From the NCBI GenBank assembly GCA_037575805.1, contig JAZHPD010000011.1:558001-622000 (forward strand): a DNA stretch of 64,000 nt. Reading direction: 5' to 3'. The notes under the pieces are model-generated. The model was given only the letters and a program-made list of their open reading frames with translations, was not told the origin of the DNA and ran no database searches. Below, in pieces: positions 11,700 to 21,508 of this stretch. The position numbers and the translations under genes were made by a program. Positions within the stretch are counted from its first letter, which is position 1. The number at the start of each line of letters is the position of its first letter. The stretch is from Lecanicillium sp. G3 (Eukaryota > Ascomycota > Sordariomycetes > Hypocreales > Cordycipitaceae).

Positions 11700-12221
11700 A
11701 TGCTCATCACATCTCTCGTCTCCATCCAGGCGTCGAAAGTCTTCACGCCGCAGACGGTGCCCCTCGAGAAGACGTACGGCCTCGAGCCCGCGAGCCCGAC
11801 GACCACCACGTCCAGCCCGGCCAGTGAGTCGAGCCCGGTCAGTGATCAGAGCTACTACGACCAGAGCTCCTACGATCAGAGCCCCTACGACCAGAGCTAT
11901 CAAGTGACATGGGTTGTCTAAAACACAGGGGACGCTGGCGAAGAAGGCGAGCCGGCCGCCGCGAAGAAGGCGGCGCCCGGCGATGAAGACGCTGCGCAGC
12001 CTGACGCTTCGAGGCGCCCGCGCAAGGGCGACGACGAGACGAATGGCGGCGAAATATATATAGATACCAGGAGCAGTGACGCTGGCTCTGGCTCAACAGG
12101 AGGAGACGGCGACGTCAAAGGAAAATTTGTTAGAGGCCAACCCGCTGATGTCAAGGGGAAATCTGTTGACATGGGAACACCACCGGTTGGCAAAGGAGAA
12201 ACGGGCGATAAAAAGGATTAA
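11700..12221 (+). CDS. Hypothetical small acidic/Lys-rich protein, splicing uncertain
   Basis: I do not recognise this gene. A TATA box and CA-rich leader point to an ATG at 11700. The best model joins 11700-11823 to 11929-12221 (donor GTGAGT, acceptor ACACAG) and gives 138 aa with the frame kept. The C-terminal part is rich in Gly, Asp, Glu and Lys, contains two related DVKGK segments, and ends in KKD. Without splicing, the frame instead runs through four YDQS-type repeats and stops at about 11921 (73 aa). A second in-frame choice removes 11904-11999 and keeps both the YDQS repeats and the Lys-rich tail. There is no signal peptide or membrane segment, and low-complexity composition suggests disorder. 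Coding status is likely; the exact product is not settled. Confidence 0.45.
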
Positions 12222-12597
12222 GAGGAGTTTGGCAAGCGATCTTTTACTGGATTTATTCGAGGTTAGCAAAGGAGTTCCGGCATTACGTTTGGGTACGTTT
12301 GGGTCATCATAATAGCGAGCATAGTCTGCGGCGAATCAGAGTGTATATACATTTCTTCTATCCAATTTCAAGGCTGCACTGCTACCGCATCGGTCCATTT
12401 ACAAACAACAACATCACAGAACAAACATGACCTCGAGTATTCTATTGGCTAGAACTAACCCGGTATATAAGCCCAAACGCCAAACGGTAATGACTTTTCC
12501 ATGATTCAAATCTTGTGCATATCGCTCGTCATTGTCATTTTGTATTTTATCGTGTTTTTTTTGCTTTTTGGTTTTTTTGCCTGACAGCCTGTGAGAT
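12222..12597. other. Intergenic region between convergent transcripts
   Basis: This 376-base gap holds the 3' flank of the small gene at 11700 and the 3' flank of PDX1, which points towards it. T-rich runs near 12540-12580 lie just past the PDX1 stop. No gene is seen. Confidence 0.6.
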
Positions 12598-13524
12598 TTA
12601 CCAGCCGCGGCCAGAGTACTTCTCCTCGGGCTTCATCGAGTCGCAGTTGATGCCGACCATGGCCTCGCCGAGACCGGTGCTGCACTCGGCCAGGACAGAG
12701 GCGTCCTTGTAGTGTGTGGTGGCGCGGACAATGGCCTTGGCGCGCTTCGCGGGGTCGCCCGACTTGAAGATGCCGGAGCCGACAAAGACGCCGTCGCAGC
12801 CGAGCTGCATCATGAGGGCGGCGTCGGCGGGGGTGGCGACACCACCGGCGGCAAAGTTGACGACGGGCAGGCGGCCGAGCTCGGCGGTCTGGCGGAGGAG
12901 CTCGGCGTCGACCTCGAGCTTGCGGGCCATCTCGCGGATGCGGACGATGCCGCCCTCGGCGAGGGCGGCCTTGGCCTCGGCGATCTGCTTGTTGACCGTC
13001 TTCATGTGGCGGACGGCCTCGACGACGTCGCCGGTGCCGGCCTCGCCCTTGGTGCGGATCATGGCGGCGCCCTCGGCGACGCGGCGCAGGGCCTCGCCGA
13101 GGTTGCGGCAGCCGCAGACGAAGGGGGCCTTGAAGGGGCTCTTCTCGACGTGGGACTCGTCGTCGGCCGGGGTCAGGACCTCGGACTCGTCAATGTAGTC
13201 GACGCCGAGGGCCTCGAGGATCTGGCACTCGACAAAGTGGCCGATGCGGGCCTTGGCCATGACGGGGATGGTGACGGCGGCCTGGATCTCCTTGATGACG
13301 GAGGGGTCGGACATGCGGGCGACGCCGCCGTCCTTGCGGATGTCGGCGGGGACGCGCTCGAGGGCCATGACGGCGCAGGCTCCGGCCTCCTCAGCGATGC
13401 GGGCCTGCTTGGCGTCGGTGACGTCCATGATGACGCCGCCCTTGAGCATCTGGGCGAGGCCGGCCTTGACGGCGAAGGAGGCAGGGGCGGCGCTGCCGTT
13501 GGTGGCGGGGGTTTCGGAGGACAT
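12598..13524 (-). CDS. PDX1: Pyridoxal 5'-phosphate synthase, synthase subunit (PDX1/SNZ/pyroA)
   Basis: This is an intronless frame of 308 aa. The frame is open further upstream, but the ATG at 13524 gives the family's normal length and N-terminus. PDX1 condenses ribose 5-phosphate, glyceraldehyde 3-phosphate and ammonia to make pyridoxal 5'-phosphate in the cytosol; ammonia comes from PDX2. The barrel hallmarks are visible: VMALERVPADIR, AVTIPVMAKARIGH with the sugar-binding lysine K91, DESEVLTPADD, a second active-site lysine in IRTKGEAGTG (K159), and the phosphate-binding FAAGGVATPADAA and GVFVGSGIF segments near the C-terminus. The family is extremely conserved, so the call is firm. An A tract directly precedes the start codon. 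The partner PDX2 lies 2.4 kb away, transcribed in the opposite direction. Confidence 0.98.
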   Translation of the reverse strand: MSSETPATNGSAAPASFAVKAGLAQMLKGGVIMDVTDAKQARIAEEAGACAVMALERVPADIRKDGGVARMSDPSVIKEIQAAVTIPVMAKARIGHFVECQILEALGVDYIDESEVLTPADDESHVEKSPFKAPFVCGCRNLGEALRRVAEGAAMIRTKGEAGTGDVVEAVRHMKTVNKQIAEAKAALAEGGIVRIREMARKLEVDAELLRQTAELGRLPVVNFAAGGVATPADAALMMQLGCDGVFVGSGIFKSGDPAKRAKAIVRATTHYKDASVLAECSTGLGEAMVGINCDSMKPEEKYSGRGW

Positions 13525-15917
13525 TTTTTTTTTTTTGGCCCTGTGTGGTGGTGATGTTAGCGGGGGGGGGAGAGGGGTGAGGGGAATGAGGCGGAGAACG
13601 AGGGGTAGGCGAGGGGTAGAGCGGTTGTCACGTAGACGATTGTCACGTACTGTGAGATCAATTGGAGATGAGGTGAGGGAAAATAATAGAAAGGAAGAGA
13701 GAAAAACCTGGGGGAGGCGGGGAGCTAATAAGGATGCAAGAGGCGCTGAGTCAAGATGCGGGACGCAAAAAGAGGCCGGAGTAGTCGAAATGGCGAAAAA
13801 AGGCACCAGAAAATTTGAGCGACCATCGGAGACGGGCGGATGGGCGCGGAGGGCGAAATTTTGTGGGAAGGACTGCCCCTCTTCGTTAAGCCTACGCTAG
13901 CCCGCCAGTTGCCCTGCAGCAAGCAGGTCAGCGGGAGAGGCACAGCAGGGCGTGGAAGAGTTGTGCATGTAAGATGGGGACGGATAAAGGTCACGATGTT
14001 GTCTAATGTGGCAAAAATTACATGATGTACGCTCACAGATAAGACAAGGAAATTTTTCACGAGGGTTGTGGGAAGAAATGTGCCGAATGGTGATGCAGAC
14101 GAGTTGTTGTACAAACGCTCAGCTTGGCATGACACAGAAAAGAAGCACCGTATTAGCTACGGCTTTGTACATTTTGTTAGTGATTCGTATGTAAAAGCTA
14201 CATGGCGCGGCACTTGTAAAGCTTTCAGGGTCCCTCTAGTTGGTTAGTTAGGTGCTCTTGGTCTTAGTGCCCGCTGCGGACTGGCTGTTTTTGGTCACTC
14301 GCATGCAATGCAATGCAATGCAGCCGCCGCTGGCATACATACATACAACATACACATCAACCCCGGGGAGGCGCAATAAGCAAATCGAAACGTTTATACA
14401 GTCGAGTACCGAGACATGCATCGACAGTGAGGGAATTGGCGCAGCAAGCATCCAAATGCACAATACTCCACGCCACCCCGGACTAACCTCATCGTATGTG
14501 TCCAGCCACTTTCTCACTCATTACGGAAACGGCAGACGAAAGAAGCTGAGCATCAGCGGTCGGGATTCTCCCGAATGCCAGGTCTCGAATGCGCGGACGA
14601 GGTATATAGCTATGCGCAGGAGTCGCCGTACGCAACAAATAACACACGGAGTCGCCAATATTCTCTTCCTTTTTTCGGAAGCGGTGTACGGGCAATATGA
14701 TAATACGCTGTGATGCTGCGTTTGCACGACGGGGACTCGACCGCAGCATGAATCGGATATAGGCCGGACAGCATATTGGACGTGATATCACGCCACCTCC
14801 AGCTGAACAAGGTCGATATCCAGAAGAAAAGAATCGTCATTCAGCCGCAACTCTTACGGGAGGTGGTCATGTCCCGTCGTCGGCCTGCGCTGCAACACGC
14901 CACAGGACAGACTTGGCCCTGTGCACTAGAAGCGAGGTCGACCCCAGCGGCGCTGGTTATACAGGCCTCCTCGAGGACATCCGGTACAACGGATACAATT
15001 GCCAAAAAAGCTGTGCGAGGGCACTGACTGGCTGACGGACACCTTCGGGTAAGCAGATAGTGTGCAGCTGCTTTGGGTCACTCCGCACGCCACATCACCA
15101 CGACCGACATGCCCTTTGATCGCCTTAGGGCGCGCCGCACTCCGACCATCGCCCGCGTCCGTTAGGCGTACTTCCGTCATGCGCTCGATTCGACTCATTA
15201 TTCGTCACACTGAGTCGATAGCGTCCAAAAAAAAAAAAAAAAAAAAAAAAAAAGGCCCCGAGACAAACACGCGCAAAAGCCGTTCCCTAACCACCTTTTT
15301 GAACCTTCTCTCCACCGTCGACAAGCGTGTGGGAAAGTGGAGGGCGCGCAGGGCGATTCCGTTACGTACAGTGTACATGCACGCTAGTTATCTTTCTCTC
15401 GATAACCAAGACTCGCCACTATGGCACTCATCTGCGCTTGTGGATTCTTCTGGATAACTCGTGTACCGCTTACTTTTTATGGACGAGCAATAGGAAAATC
15501 GGCCGACCTACTAGTTATAAACTTTGTACACAAGAGTGCTTAGAAAGTACCCTTTGCACCAAGCACGCACTATAGCGGTACTTACTGGTACCTTTCTTCG
15601 ACCGTGGCGGCTGTCCGAAGGCGGAGACTTTGCCCCTCCAAATTGCACCGCGAGGGAAAAAAAAATTGCCCCTCCAAGACGGAAGACGGTGGCACAACGC
15701 CGACTCCATTAGCATCAGCCATTACCAAGAAAAAAAAAAAAAAAAGGTCCGGCTTGAGCCGAAGCAGTGTCATACTCTGGGTTCAGCGACGTCAATCGCA
15801 CGCAGAACACATCTTTTACTCTTGCATATTTTCATGAACAACATCCTCGTGCTCCCCTTTCGTCCCAGCGCATCGTCTACTTCTTCCTTTCCATCGCATC
15901 GCGACACCGACACCACA
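13525..15917. other. Region between divergent PDX1 and PDX2
   Basis: These 2.4 kb separate the two subunits of one enzyme and should hold both promoters. The region contains A tracts at 15227-15253 (27 bases) and about 15731-15745, and short ATGCA repeats near 14304-14322. I see no supported gene in it: the open frames are short, overlapping and of random composition. Confidence 0.55.
15227..15253. repeat. A homopolymer tract, 27 bases
   Basis: A perfect A run lies in the PDX1-PDX2 interval. Comparable tracts occur elsewhere in non-coding parts of the window. Confidence 0.95.
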
Positions 15918-16744
15918 ATGCAGCCCACCACCACCACCGTCGGCGTCCTCGCCCTCCAGGGCGGCTTCGCCGAGCACGTCACCCTCGTCCGCCGCGCCGC
16001 CGACCAGCTCGCCGACACCTTTCCCACCAAGATCGAGGCCGTCGAGGTGCGCACCCCCGAGGAGCTCGCCCGCTGCGACGCCCTCATCATCCCCGGCGGC
16101 GAGAGCACCACCATCTCGTTTGTCGCCGCGCAGTCCGGCCTCCTCGAGCCCCTGCGCGAGTTTGTCAAGTGCGTCCAACTACAGCCCCGACTCTGTAGAA
16201 CCAACAAAAAACTACTCCTTGGGAAAAAAGACAAAAAGGTTTGCTAACAAAGTCTCTCGGTTGTAACAGGGTCCAGAAGAAGCCCACCTGGGGCACATGC
16301 GCCGGCCTCATCCTCCTCTCCGAGCAGGCCAACGCCACCAAGCAGGGCGGCCAGGAGCTCATCGGCGGCCTCGACGTCCGCGTCCACCGCAACCACTTTG
16401 GCCGCCAGATCGAGAGCTTCATCGCCCCGCTCGACCTGCCCTTCCTCCCCGCCGCCGGCAAGAAGCCCTTTGACGGCGTCTTCATCCGCGCCCCCGTCGT
16501 CGAAGAGGTGCTCGCCGCCGACGGCAGCGGCGCGTCCGGCGTCACCGTCGTCGCCACCCTGCCCGACCGCGTGAACAAGGCCAAGCCCAAGACTGTGGTG
16601 TCGCAGGCGGACGTCAAGGACGGCGCGGGCGACATCATTGCCGTCAGACAGGGCAATGTGCTGGGCACGAGCTTCCACCCGGAGCTGACGCCTGATGCGC
16701 GCATGCACGCCTGGTTCCTGCAGGAGTTTGTGCAGAAGAAATAG
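15918..16744 (+). CDS. PDX2: Pyridoxal 5'-phosphate synthase, glutaminase subunit (PDX2/SNO)
   Basis: Two exons, 15918-16168 and 16270-16744, join in frame to give 241 aa. PDX2 is a class I glutamine amidotransferase that hydrolyses glutamine and channels ammonia to PDX1. The full catalytic set is present: oxyanion motif PGGES (59-63), nucleophile C94 in WGTCAGL, and the H220/E222 pair in SFHPEL. The N-terminal VGVLALQGGFAEH segment is the family signature. The intron falls just before the catalytic cysteine, so unspliced transcript would make an inactive fragment. Length is slightly above bacterial PdxT (about 190-200 aa), owing to insertions near 101-118 and 160-205, as is usual in fungi. 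Confidence 0.97.
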
Positions 16745-16943
16745 ACAACAAAAGGCATACATACAACATATATTGAAAGACTTCATCGTTATTTAGATTG
16801 GCGTTGGTTGGGATACATTGGCAGTTTAAAACTGACTGCATAGCGTTTCATAGATCCATATATACTTCATTCATGACATCCAGCATCACCCCGCTTCACT
16901 CTCTTCAGTCCAGGTGCAGCAATGGTCAACGGGATATACACGT

Positions 16944-18780
16944 CTACTTCGCATACGACTCCATCAGCTTCAGCACCTGCCCGCCCTCCACCTTCCTCGC
17001 CACCTCCAGCGCCGTCTCCCCCGTCACCACGTCCGTCGCGCGCACATCGCCCCCGCGGTCCAGCATCCTCCGCAGCAGCTCCAGCTTGTCCCTCAGCACA
17101 ATCTTCTTGCTCCTCACCACCGCAATCACCACGGGTTGCCCGACCACGTCCTCCGCGTCGCCCGCCGCCCCGTGGTCCAACAGCACCCGCGCCAGCTCGA
17201 CCCTGCCCCGCGCCACCGCGTCCGCCAGCACCGTCACGCCCACGACGTTGGTCGAGTCCGCCCGCGCGCCCCGGCGCAGCAGCAGCGACACGCAGTCGTT
17301 GCGCGGCGTCCACGCGTCGCACGCGACAGCCAGCGCCGACGCCCCCGTGATGTCCCGCCCGTTGGCGTCCGCCCCGTTGTCGAGCAGGAACCGCACGAGC
17401 GCGAGGTTGCGGCTCGCCAGCGCGACGACCAGCAGGGGCCGGCCCGTGACGTCCCGCGCGTTGGGGTCCGCGCCAAAGGCCAGCAGGATCGCCGCCGTGG
17501 AGACGTCGTTTGCGGCCACGGCGTGGACGACGGGCGTGCGGCCCGCGGCGTCGGCGGCGTTGGCGTTGGCCCCGCGCGACAGGAGGAACTTGATGCCGCG
17601 CACGCTGCCGCCCTCTTCCACGAGACGCATGACGAACGGCTTGCCCGTCACGTCGCGCGACGTCACGCACGCGCCGTGCTCGAGGAGCAGCTCCGCGAGC
17701 TCGATGTGGCCTTCCGCCGCGGCGATAAAAACGGGCGGGGGCCGGTGCGCGCCGTGGAAGTCCGGGCTCGCGCCGGCCGCGAGGAGCGCCTTGGCCACGG
17801 CCATGTGGTTGTACTCTGCGGCCAGGCTGAGCGCCGTGTCGTTGCTCGAGCCGACGCTGTCGACCGCCACCACGCCCCTTTCAACCAGTGCTTCTACGTG
17901 CTTGGCCTGCCCGCTCGCCGCCGCCGCGCAGAGCTCGTCCACATGCGGCCCCGCGACGGGGTTGCCCAGTCTCCCGCGCACCGCCTTCCCCAGTTCCTTC
18001 ACCGGAGTCTTGATCTTGGACCAGGCCTTCGCGCCGCCGCCGCCGCCGCTGCTGCTGCCCGCTGTTGTGGAGGTGTGAGATCCGCGTCGCGTGGTGGTGG
18101 TTGTGACCTCGACGACGGAGTGCTTCGTATCCATCGGCGCTTCGGCGAGGTACGGCGGCGGGGCGGCGGCGTCGTCCTTTTCGCGGTAGGGGATGGTTGC
18201 GGTTGGCGGTTCGGAAGAGAAGATGTCTGGCGCGTCGCTGGCGAGGTGGACGGCGTGCGCTGCCTGTTGGATGACTTCTTGGCTGGCGGGACCCTGTAGT
18301 CTTTTGTCCTGTTGCTCCTTTGTCGGTCTGGTGTCACATTGTAATTAGCTACATGCTTCATAGTCGCGATTCTCCCAGGTGTGCTTACAAGTTGATGATG
18401 TCCGCATAGCAATCCAACAGTTTAACGTGCGCTCCCACGAACACACCCAGCACCGTCCAGAACCGCTCATTCGTGCCTCCGTCCACGCTATCCGCATCCA
18501 GCCGCATGACCTGCTTCAGCAGCGGCGCCGCCGAACCTCCGCACGCTTCCAGCGTCGTCACCATATTTGCGCGAACCGCATCCGACATGGGCGGCGCATC
18601 GCGCGCTGCGGCGCCGAGCCGTAGCAGGCTCGCGTGAAAGGCCTCAAGCGCGCTGTGCGCCGATGCAATCTGCGGGGATGCGATGCTCGCTCCGGTATCT
18701 GCGAGGATGCTTTGGAGATCGGCGGCCGCGGAGGCGACGAGCCGCGCTGTGTTGGAGATGAAGCTGTCTATGGACGACAT
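16944..18780 (-). CDS. Ankyrin-repeat protein with STAND-like helical N-terminal domain
   Basis: Exons 18389-18780 and 16944-18327 join across a 61-base intron (GTAAGC donor) to give 591 aa. Reading only the longer frame would miss the first 195 residues. Residues 1-130 are alpha-helical (MSSIDSFISNTARLV...) and resemble the N-terminal domains that precede NACHT or ankyrin parts in fungal NLR-like proteins. Residues 131-260 are a disordered linker with a PPPY motif near 185-188 and a Gly/Ser-rich run. From about 260 to the end are roughly ten ankyrin repeats, with VTGKPFV, DAAGRTPVVHAVA and DITGASALAVA among the repeat turns. No NACHT or NB-ARC segment with a Walker motif is seen. The likely role is as a binding scaffold, perhaps in self/non-self sensing. 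A TATATAA box lies 45 bases upstream. Confidence 0.85.
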
Positions 18781-19310
18781 GTCGTGTGATGACGGCCTAC
18801 GCCGAGATACTGTATGGCCACTCGTTATATACAGAGCCCTTTACTGGTTGCGCATATAATTGTACGAGATGGGAATTTGGATGTTGAGACGAAGAGAATG
18901 GCTTTGAAAGGATTCGTCTGCGTCGGCTTGTGCACATAACAGCTCTTCGTCGATGCCTAGCTGTCCCCCGCAATGTTTGCTCTGACGCCTTGTGGGACAG
19001 AGCTAGCCTTTGACACACACCGGCGCTGACGCGGACTCGACAAGGCTGGCAAGGCTAGCTGAAAGAAATAAGTCTCCGGCGAACCACTAACGACGTTACT
19101 AGGCTTCCTGCATTACCGCAACTTGATGTTGCTCACATCTTATATTTGGACAGGTACTGGACGAGCGCGGAAGTTCGGCACCGGGCGTCAAGTGACGTGC
19201 AAGCCACCAAGCCGCCCAGCATCCTCAGGAGTCGCTATAGCTATCCTTCACAGCCGTATAAAATGGTGGATTTGGCGAGATTCTAATACTTTGTTACTGC
19301 ATTATCGATA
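18781..19310. other. Intergenic region upstream of the ankyrin gene
   Basis: About 530 bases. The left end holds the ankyrin gene promoter (TATA-like box at 18825-18831, minus strand). Nothing else recognisable is seen. Confidence 0.6.
18825..18831 (-). promoter_or_regulatory. TATA-like box of the ankyrin gene
   Basis: On the minus strand this reads TATATAA and lies 45 bases before the ATG at 18780. The close spacing suggests a short leader. Confidence 0.45.
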
Positions 19311-19586
19311 TCAAGCCGTACTCGATGTTGATTGAGTGGTGATTTCTGTCCATCCCGCCGCGATACCATCCCGCCTCCGCAGCACACTCGGCCGGCCCAG
19401 ACATAAAGTTACTCGTACCCCGCGGAAGCTGGCCCAGCATCTGCTAGCATCAGTATCATCCTTGCGCACTGGAAAGCTGTGGCGCTTGCCTCTAAGCGAA
19501 CGGCGTACCACCAGGGTAAAAGATCGTGACGATGCCGCCGCGACGGCAATGAGCGCAGTAACTACCAAGACTACCTGCATGGTCAT
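19311..19586 (-). CDS. Candidate small secreted precursor
   Basis: I do not recognise a family. The frame encodes 91 aa and begins with a hydrophobic run of signal-peptide type (residues 4-19, ending AVAAAS). After it comes a basic stretch ending in GKR (33-35), which would fit a Kex2-type processing site, then a tail with only two cysteines (C50, C62). A good TATA box (19634-19643, minus strand) sits about 50 bases upstream of the ATG. Together these fit a small secreted peptide precursor. Against it, the composition after residue 35 is unremarkable and a chance frame is possible. Confidence 0.35.
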   Translation of the reverse strand: MTMQVVLVVTALIAVAAASSRSFTLVVRRSLRGKRHSFPVRKDDTDASRCWASFRGVRVTLCLGRPSVLRRRDGIAAGWTEITTQSTSSTA

Positions 19587-19633
19587 GATTGTTCTTCTTC
19601 AGAGTTTGGGCTGCCATCTTGTGCGCCGACCAA

Positions 19634-19643
19634 TTTATATATA
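19634..19643 (-). promoter_or_regulatory. TATA-like box upstream of the small secreted ORF
   Basis: On the minus strand this reads TATATATAAA, 48 bases before the ATG at 19586. Confidence 0.4.
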
Positions 19644-19771
19644 CCAGTCCTACATTCCAATCCAAATCCGTCCAGCCAACATCCGGCTAAGCCTTCGTCA
19701 CTCGCACTGTATATGATGTAGATAAAAATATCAAATAAGTTTACAACTAAGCTATAGAATACAACTTATTT

Positions 19772-21508
19772 CTAAACGGAAACAGTTTCTTGGTGGTCTG
19801 CACTCTTCGTCTCTTCTTGAACCGACTTATCAGCCTGGCCAACGCGCGTCCTTCTTGTAACATAGCCCGGGGGCACCCAGTGAGAGCTGTTCCATGCCTT
19901 GAGATCCTTTTCAGCGTACATGAGGTTCACATTCTCCAGGCTGAGTGTGCGTGATTCGTACAAGAAGAACCAGACGAGCAATGCAGCAGCCAAGTTGGTT
20001 CCAAAAAAGACAAAGCCAAAAGAGTAACTAATGCCGCTAGTGGCGAGAGGGGTCAAGAAACCAATCATGACTGCGGATGTTAGCATAGGCACATTTCTAG
20101 GGCACAGATAATGGAATACTCACAGTTTCCAAGCCAGTTACCAGCCGTGGCCAGAGAAGCTTGTTTTGCGCGTGTTCGCAGGGGGAATGTCTCGCCAATA
20201 ACGACCCAGGCCATTGGACCCCAAGTTCCAGCAAACGACGCAATGAACATGCAGGCTGATACAATCATGACAATGCCTGTAGTTTTGCTCTCGGCTGGTG
20301 GCTTTGCCGTACCAATCGCGGCGAAGATGAGAAGCCAACCTGCCTGCCAGAGAGCGCCAATAAACAGCGGCCAGCGACGTCCGTACTTTTCGACGACGTA
20401 CAGTCCGTAGAAGGTCATAACCACATTGACCGCGCCCAGGATGAGTTGAGTGAGGATAGGATCATCAATACCGGCCGATTCAAAGATAGTTGCGCCGTAA
20501 TAAAAGAAATAGTTGACTCCTGTCCATTGCTGCAAGAAATGAACACAGATTCCGAGAAGAGTTCTGTAAAGAACCTTGGGCACGCTCGTCGATACAGCGA
20601 AGCACTCGACCCAAGAGCCCTGGCCGACTTGGTTCTCCTTCTCCAGAATCTCCTTCATTTCGCGGAGATCATCTTCGACAAGAGAACACGTAGGGTCGTC
20701 CTTCTTGCCGCGCAGGCGGGCCAGAGACATGCGTGCTCCTTCCCAGTCGCCGCGAGCCGCCAACCATCGGGGTGATTCGGGGACACACATGATACCAATT
20801 CCGAGAGGCAGAGACAGGCAGATACCGATACCAATAACGATACGCCACGAGGCGCTTGACGACTCTATCGACCGCACTCCGTAGTTCACAATATTGGAGA
20901 CGAGGATGCCAATGGTGATCATCAGCTGATACGACGCGACGACAGCGCCTCGGATCTCGCGGGGTGAAGACTCGGACTGGAACATGGGAACACCAACAGA
21001 CAGGTTGCCAATTCCCAGACCGGCGACGAATCGTCCCATCATCATATGAACCCAGCTGTTCATGGCAGTAATCTGAATGATATTACCAATAATGAAGACC
21101 GCCACACCAAATGACATGCTTCGTCTTCTTCCCCACCAGTCGGCGGTGCTGCGAAGGTCAGTACAAGAGTTGACAAAAATTACCGGCGATCTTACTATGC
21201 GCCAGAGAGTGCGCCAATGAGGCAGCCGATGCTCATCAGAGAAACCAGAAGTGACTGGATAATAGGCTCCCACTCCTTGTTACCGGTTTCGCCGTTTTGC
21301 GCAAATCGGTTCTTAAAGTCTTCGAACAGGAGCATCGCAGAAATCTGACCGGTGTCGTAGCCAAAGAGAAAGCCGCCGATCGAAGTCGTGGCGCCGAGGA
21401 GGATGGCCTCGACACCGCAGTCGGCGCCATTGACGGTAATGGATCTGTCACGTTAGATACGCATGAAGGAAGGGCAGAAACGGGGACAACTCACTTTTTT
21501 CCCAACAT
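19772..21508 (-). CDS. MFS sugar (hexose) transporter
   Basis: Four exons (21495-21508, 21196-21444, 20124-21148, 19772-20070) give 528 aa. The first exon is only 14 bases and codes MLGK plus part of a lysine codon; its ATG is set by the frame-keeping donor GTGAGT. Sugar porter signatures are clear: GGFLFGYDTGQIS in helix 1, WWGRRRS after helix 2, GRFVAGLGIGNLS, PESPRWLAARG between the halves, QQWTGVNYFFYYG in helix 7, and VEKYGRRWPL. The C-terminus ends in a hydrophilic tail (ADKSVQEETKSADHQETVSV). Twelve helices are expected. The protein should carry hexose across the plasma membrane by proton symport; affinity and exact sugar cannot be read. The small secreted ORF lies just beyond its 3' end. 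Confidence 0.92.

Noticed and set aside
12712..13554. 280-codon plus-strand frame opposite PDX1
   Set aside because: Gly/Asp/Leu-rich shadow of the PDX1 coding strand.
16914..18299. 461-codon plus-strand frame opposite the ankyrin gene
   Set aside because: Its Arg/His/Ala-rich composition is the typical shadow of a GC-rich gene on the other strand.
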